From Candidatus Symbiothrix sp. (GTDB lineage: Bacteria; Bacteroidota; Bacteroidia; Bacteroidales; Azobacteroidaceae), in the NCBI GenBank assembly GCA_031270525.1, contig JAISXN010000230.1, forward strand, positions 1 to 7,804: DNA of 7,804 bases, in the 5' to 3' direction. Both the position numbers and the translations under genes were made by a program. Shown here piece after piece: positions 6,512 to 7,804 of this stretch (position 1 is its first letter; every line of letters begins with the position of its first letter). The notes beneath the pieces are model-generated. The model made no database searches, had not been told where the DNA came from, and was given only the letters and a program-made list of their open reading frames with translations.

Positions 6512-7447
6512 ATGAAAAAAGTACTTTTTTTGATGACTTTGCCGTTCCTGCTATTGGGAACGGCAAGCGTAAGCGCACAAGTAAGGATTGGCGGAAGCGG
6601 TACTCCGCATGATGCCGCCGTCCTGGATTTAAATGTAAATGATGATGCAACGCCTTCCGAAAACCGGGGAGGTTTGGCTTTGCCTCGCGTAGAACTAACG
6701 GCAAACAATATGCAATTGAACGGCGCCGCTCCTGTTAATGGTATGCTGGTATATCATACCGGCAGTTCTTTGGATGGTGCTGGTGTATATATCTGGATGA
6801 CGGATAAATGGGTGAAGGCTTCGACCGGGTATACCGGTTCAACTTCAATTGCACTGGACGATGGGAGCTTTCAGCGGGAAGAACTGACCGGAGATGTGAC
6901 TGCTGAAAAAAATAGCAATGAGACTATAATTGCAAATGATGCTGTGACTTCGGAGAAAATCAAAAACGGTGAGGTTACTCAAGTCGACTTGTCTGATAAC
7001 AGCGTGACTTCATCCAAAATTGTGGATAGCACGATTATCGGACTTGATATAGCGGCTTATGCAATTGAGGAGGTGCATTTGGCTGATGGTGCCGTAACCG
7101 CTCGCGCGCTAAATGCAATGGGTGCTCAGCCAGGCGATCAGCTGGTCTTTGACGGCACTATTTGGACACCGTCCACTGCATCCAGAGTCACTGGTGATAC
7201 TATCATTAGAGTTACACGAGAAGATGGCGAATATTTCCCGTACAACATGGGTCCTTACAAGGTTATAGGGTGTAATGACGGCTCGGCCGGGAAAGTGTGG
7301 ATGGCGCCGACAGGGCCGTTTCTCAGCAGTGCAGGGGAACCGGTCTGGGATGCACGGGGAAGGTTGGACCATGCTACTATGCCTGGCAAAACGGTATGCG
7401 GGTGGGCCAAGAGTTGTGTATGCTTTTATCAACTTTTGACCCGATAA
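6512..7447 (+). CDS. Secreted surface protein with Bacteroidota head domain and decapeptide repeats
   Basis: A 311-residue protein of unknown specific function. Residues 1-22 are a clear Sec signal peptide (MKK, a hydrophobic core, then SVSA before Q23), with no lipobox cysteine, so export without lipidation is expected. Residues 23-105 form a head I recognise from many Bacteroidota exported proteins: 'DAAVLDLN', 'RGGLALPRVELT', 'PVNGMLVYHT', 'GVYIWMTDKWVKA'. Residues 143-202 are six consecutive 10-residue repeats, followed by 'GDQLVFDGTIWTP' (208-220), a phrase type often found next to such repeats. The C-terminal 90 residues are unfamiliar, with four cysteines (C254, C296, C302, C304) and a cysteine-rich tail. 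I see no type IX sorting domain. The start is supported by the signal peptide and the A-rich leader 'GAAGAAAAG'. A role in adhesion or as a fibre-like surface protein is inferred. The end may be truncated or frameshifted, as the terminator lies 140 nt further on. Confidence 0.85.
   Translation: MKKVLFLMTLPFLLLGTASVSAQVRIGGSGTPHDAAVLDLNVNDDATPSENRGGLALPRVELTANNMQLNGAAPVNGMLVYHTGSSLDGAGVYIWMTDKWVKASTGYTGSTSIALDDGSFQREELTGDVTAEKNSNETIIANDAVTSEKIKNGEVTQVDLSDNSVTSSKIVDSTIIGLDIAAYAIEEVHLADGAVTARALNAMGAQPGDQLVFDGTIWTPSTASRVTGDTIIRVTREDGEYFPYNMGPYKVIGCNDGSAGKVWMAPTGPFLSSAGEPVWDARGRLDHATMPGKTVCGWAKSCVCFYQLLTR
6938..7117 (+). repeat. Six 30-nt units encoding 10-residue repeats
   Basis: Residues 143-202 divide without gaps into six decapeptides, for example DAVTSEKIKN, GEVTQVDLSD and NSVTSSKIVD, with GAVTARALNA last. 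The pattern is roughly (G/D/N)-x-(V/I)-(T/I)-x-x-x-(I/L)-x-(D/N/A). Units 4 and 5 (STIIGLDIAA, YAIEEVHLAD) are the most diverged. The period is preserved although the DNA has diverged, which suggests selection on the fold. The pattern resembles the 'DGSITSADIA' repeats of tail-fibre-like and beta-structured surface proteins. Confidence 0.8.
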
Positions 7448-7587
7448 AACTATCAGACTCTATAAATAATTATATACTTTAGTCTATCCGGGCCCCGGTT
7501 AGAAGAATCAATATGTCTATAATTGACCAGAGTAGTACTTCACGACCCTAAACAATCGTTCGGAAGGTATCCGTTTTATTTACCGGC
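7448..7587. other. Non-coding stretch between the surface gene and its terminator
   Basis: No credible gene. The only open frame entering it (the frame one base off the surface gene, stopping at 7480-7482) overlaps the 3' end of that gene and could be a lost continuation of it. The only small symmetry noted is CCGG-GCC-CCGG at 7488-7498. It probably belongs to the 3' untranslated part of the surface-protein transcript. Confidence 0.4.
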
Positions 7588-7635
7588 AAAAAAGACGCAA
7601 TGAGGATTCAGGAATGATTCTCATTGCGTTTTTTT
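7588..7635 (+). terminator. Rho-independent terminator downstream of the surface-protein gene
   Basis: CGCAATGAG (7596-7604) pairs perfectly with CTCATTGCG (7620-7628), with four weaker inner pairs extending the stem around a 7-base loop, followed by seven T residues (7629-7635). An A-run at 7588-7593 on the other side gives a T-tract on the minus strand, so it could also stop leftward transcription. Confidence 0.88.
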
Positions 7636-7718
7636 AATGTTAGCAAACCATCAAGAATTAACCGGAATTTGCGAAATTTGGGCTGAATCTTTTTTTGAGG
7701 TGCTATTGCCTTTTTCAA

Positions 7719-7798
7719 TTGCCGTCGGTTTAAACCGACGGCAAAAGGGTTGTCCTGAAAGGACATTATTTTCATAACCGCAGGTCATCGACCTGCGG
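7719..7798. repeat. Cluster of three perfect palindromic hairpins (REP-like)
   Basis: Three inverted repeats follow each other. The first, 7719-7744, is a perfect 26-bp palindrome with half-site TTGCCGTCGGTTT and no loop. The second, 7751-7765, is TGTCCT-gaa-AGGACA. The third, 7778-7798, is CCGCAGGTC-atc-GACCTGCGG, followed by GAGAGAG up to the window edge. None has a T-tract and none is in a gene. Clustered GC-rich palindromes in an AT-rich intergenic gap fit repetitive extragenic palindromes of the kind mobilised by RAYT-type (IS200-like) transposases. Similar palindromes seem familiar from Bacteroidales intergenic DNA, but copy number cannot be judged from one window. The array may continue past the edge. 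Confidence 0.65.
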
Positions 7799-7804
7799 AG
7801 AGAG

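Noticed and set aside
6448..6708. Minus-strand 86-codon frame overlapping the surface-gene start
   Set aside because: It overlaps the signal peptide and head domain of a well-supported gene on the other strand and has no features of its own.
7719..7798. Palindrome cluster considered as a CRISPR array or terminator
   Set aside because: The three palindromes differ in sequence, have no regular spacers and lack T-tracts.

Overview
This window is chromosomal DNA from a member of the Bacteroidota, most likely order Bacteroidales. The evidence is the gene order (a PorD/DUF4835-like secretion protein, then recN, then rlmB), protein sequences that read like Bacteroides/Parabacteroides homologues, A-rich leaders with weak Shine-Dalgarno sequences, and a surface protein with the 'AVLDL...RGGLALPRVELT' head seen in this phylum. 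The genus cannot be fixed from the sequence.

Positions 1-3259 hold three tightly packed plus-strand genes, probably one transcript: the 3' part of porD (its start lies before the window), recN 11 nt later, and rlmB 44 nt after that. They serve type IX secretion/envelope function, double-strand-break repair and ribosomal RNA methylation. Positions 3265-5862 hold a complete minus-strand clpB disaggregase whose stop is only 5 nt from the stop of rlmB, so the two units converge with almost no space between them.

Positions 5863-6511 are a 649-nt non-coding gap between the divergent clpB and a surface-protein gene, and are the most interesting part of the window. Just before clpB there is a textbook sigma-54 (-24/-12) promoter with exact spacing, a tandem TGACA site immediately upstream, and a short palindrome further out. 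Further out still are two inverted copies of a 26-bp sequence, 336 nt apart, each of which also folds on itself. They could be the ends of a small non-autonomous mobile element or paired regulatory sites, and the sequence alone does not decide.

Positions 6512-7447 encode a secreted protein with a signal peptide, a conserved Bacteroidota head domain and six 10-residue repeats. Positions 7448-7804 are non-coding: a strong rho-independent terminator lies 140 nt beyond the stop, followed by a cluster of three perfect palindromic hairpins resembling REP-type extragenic repeats that runs to the window edge. I found no tRNA, rRNA, CRISPR array or intact transposase.
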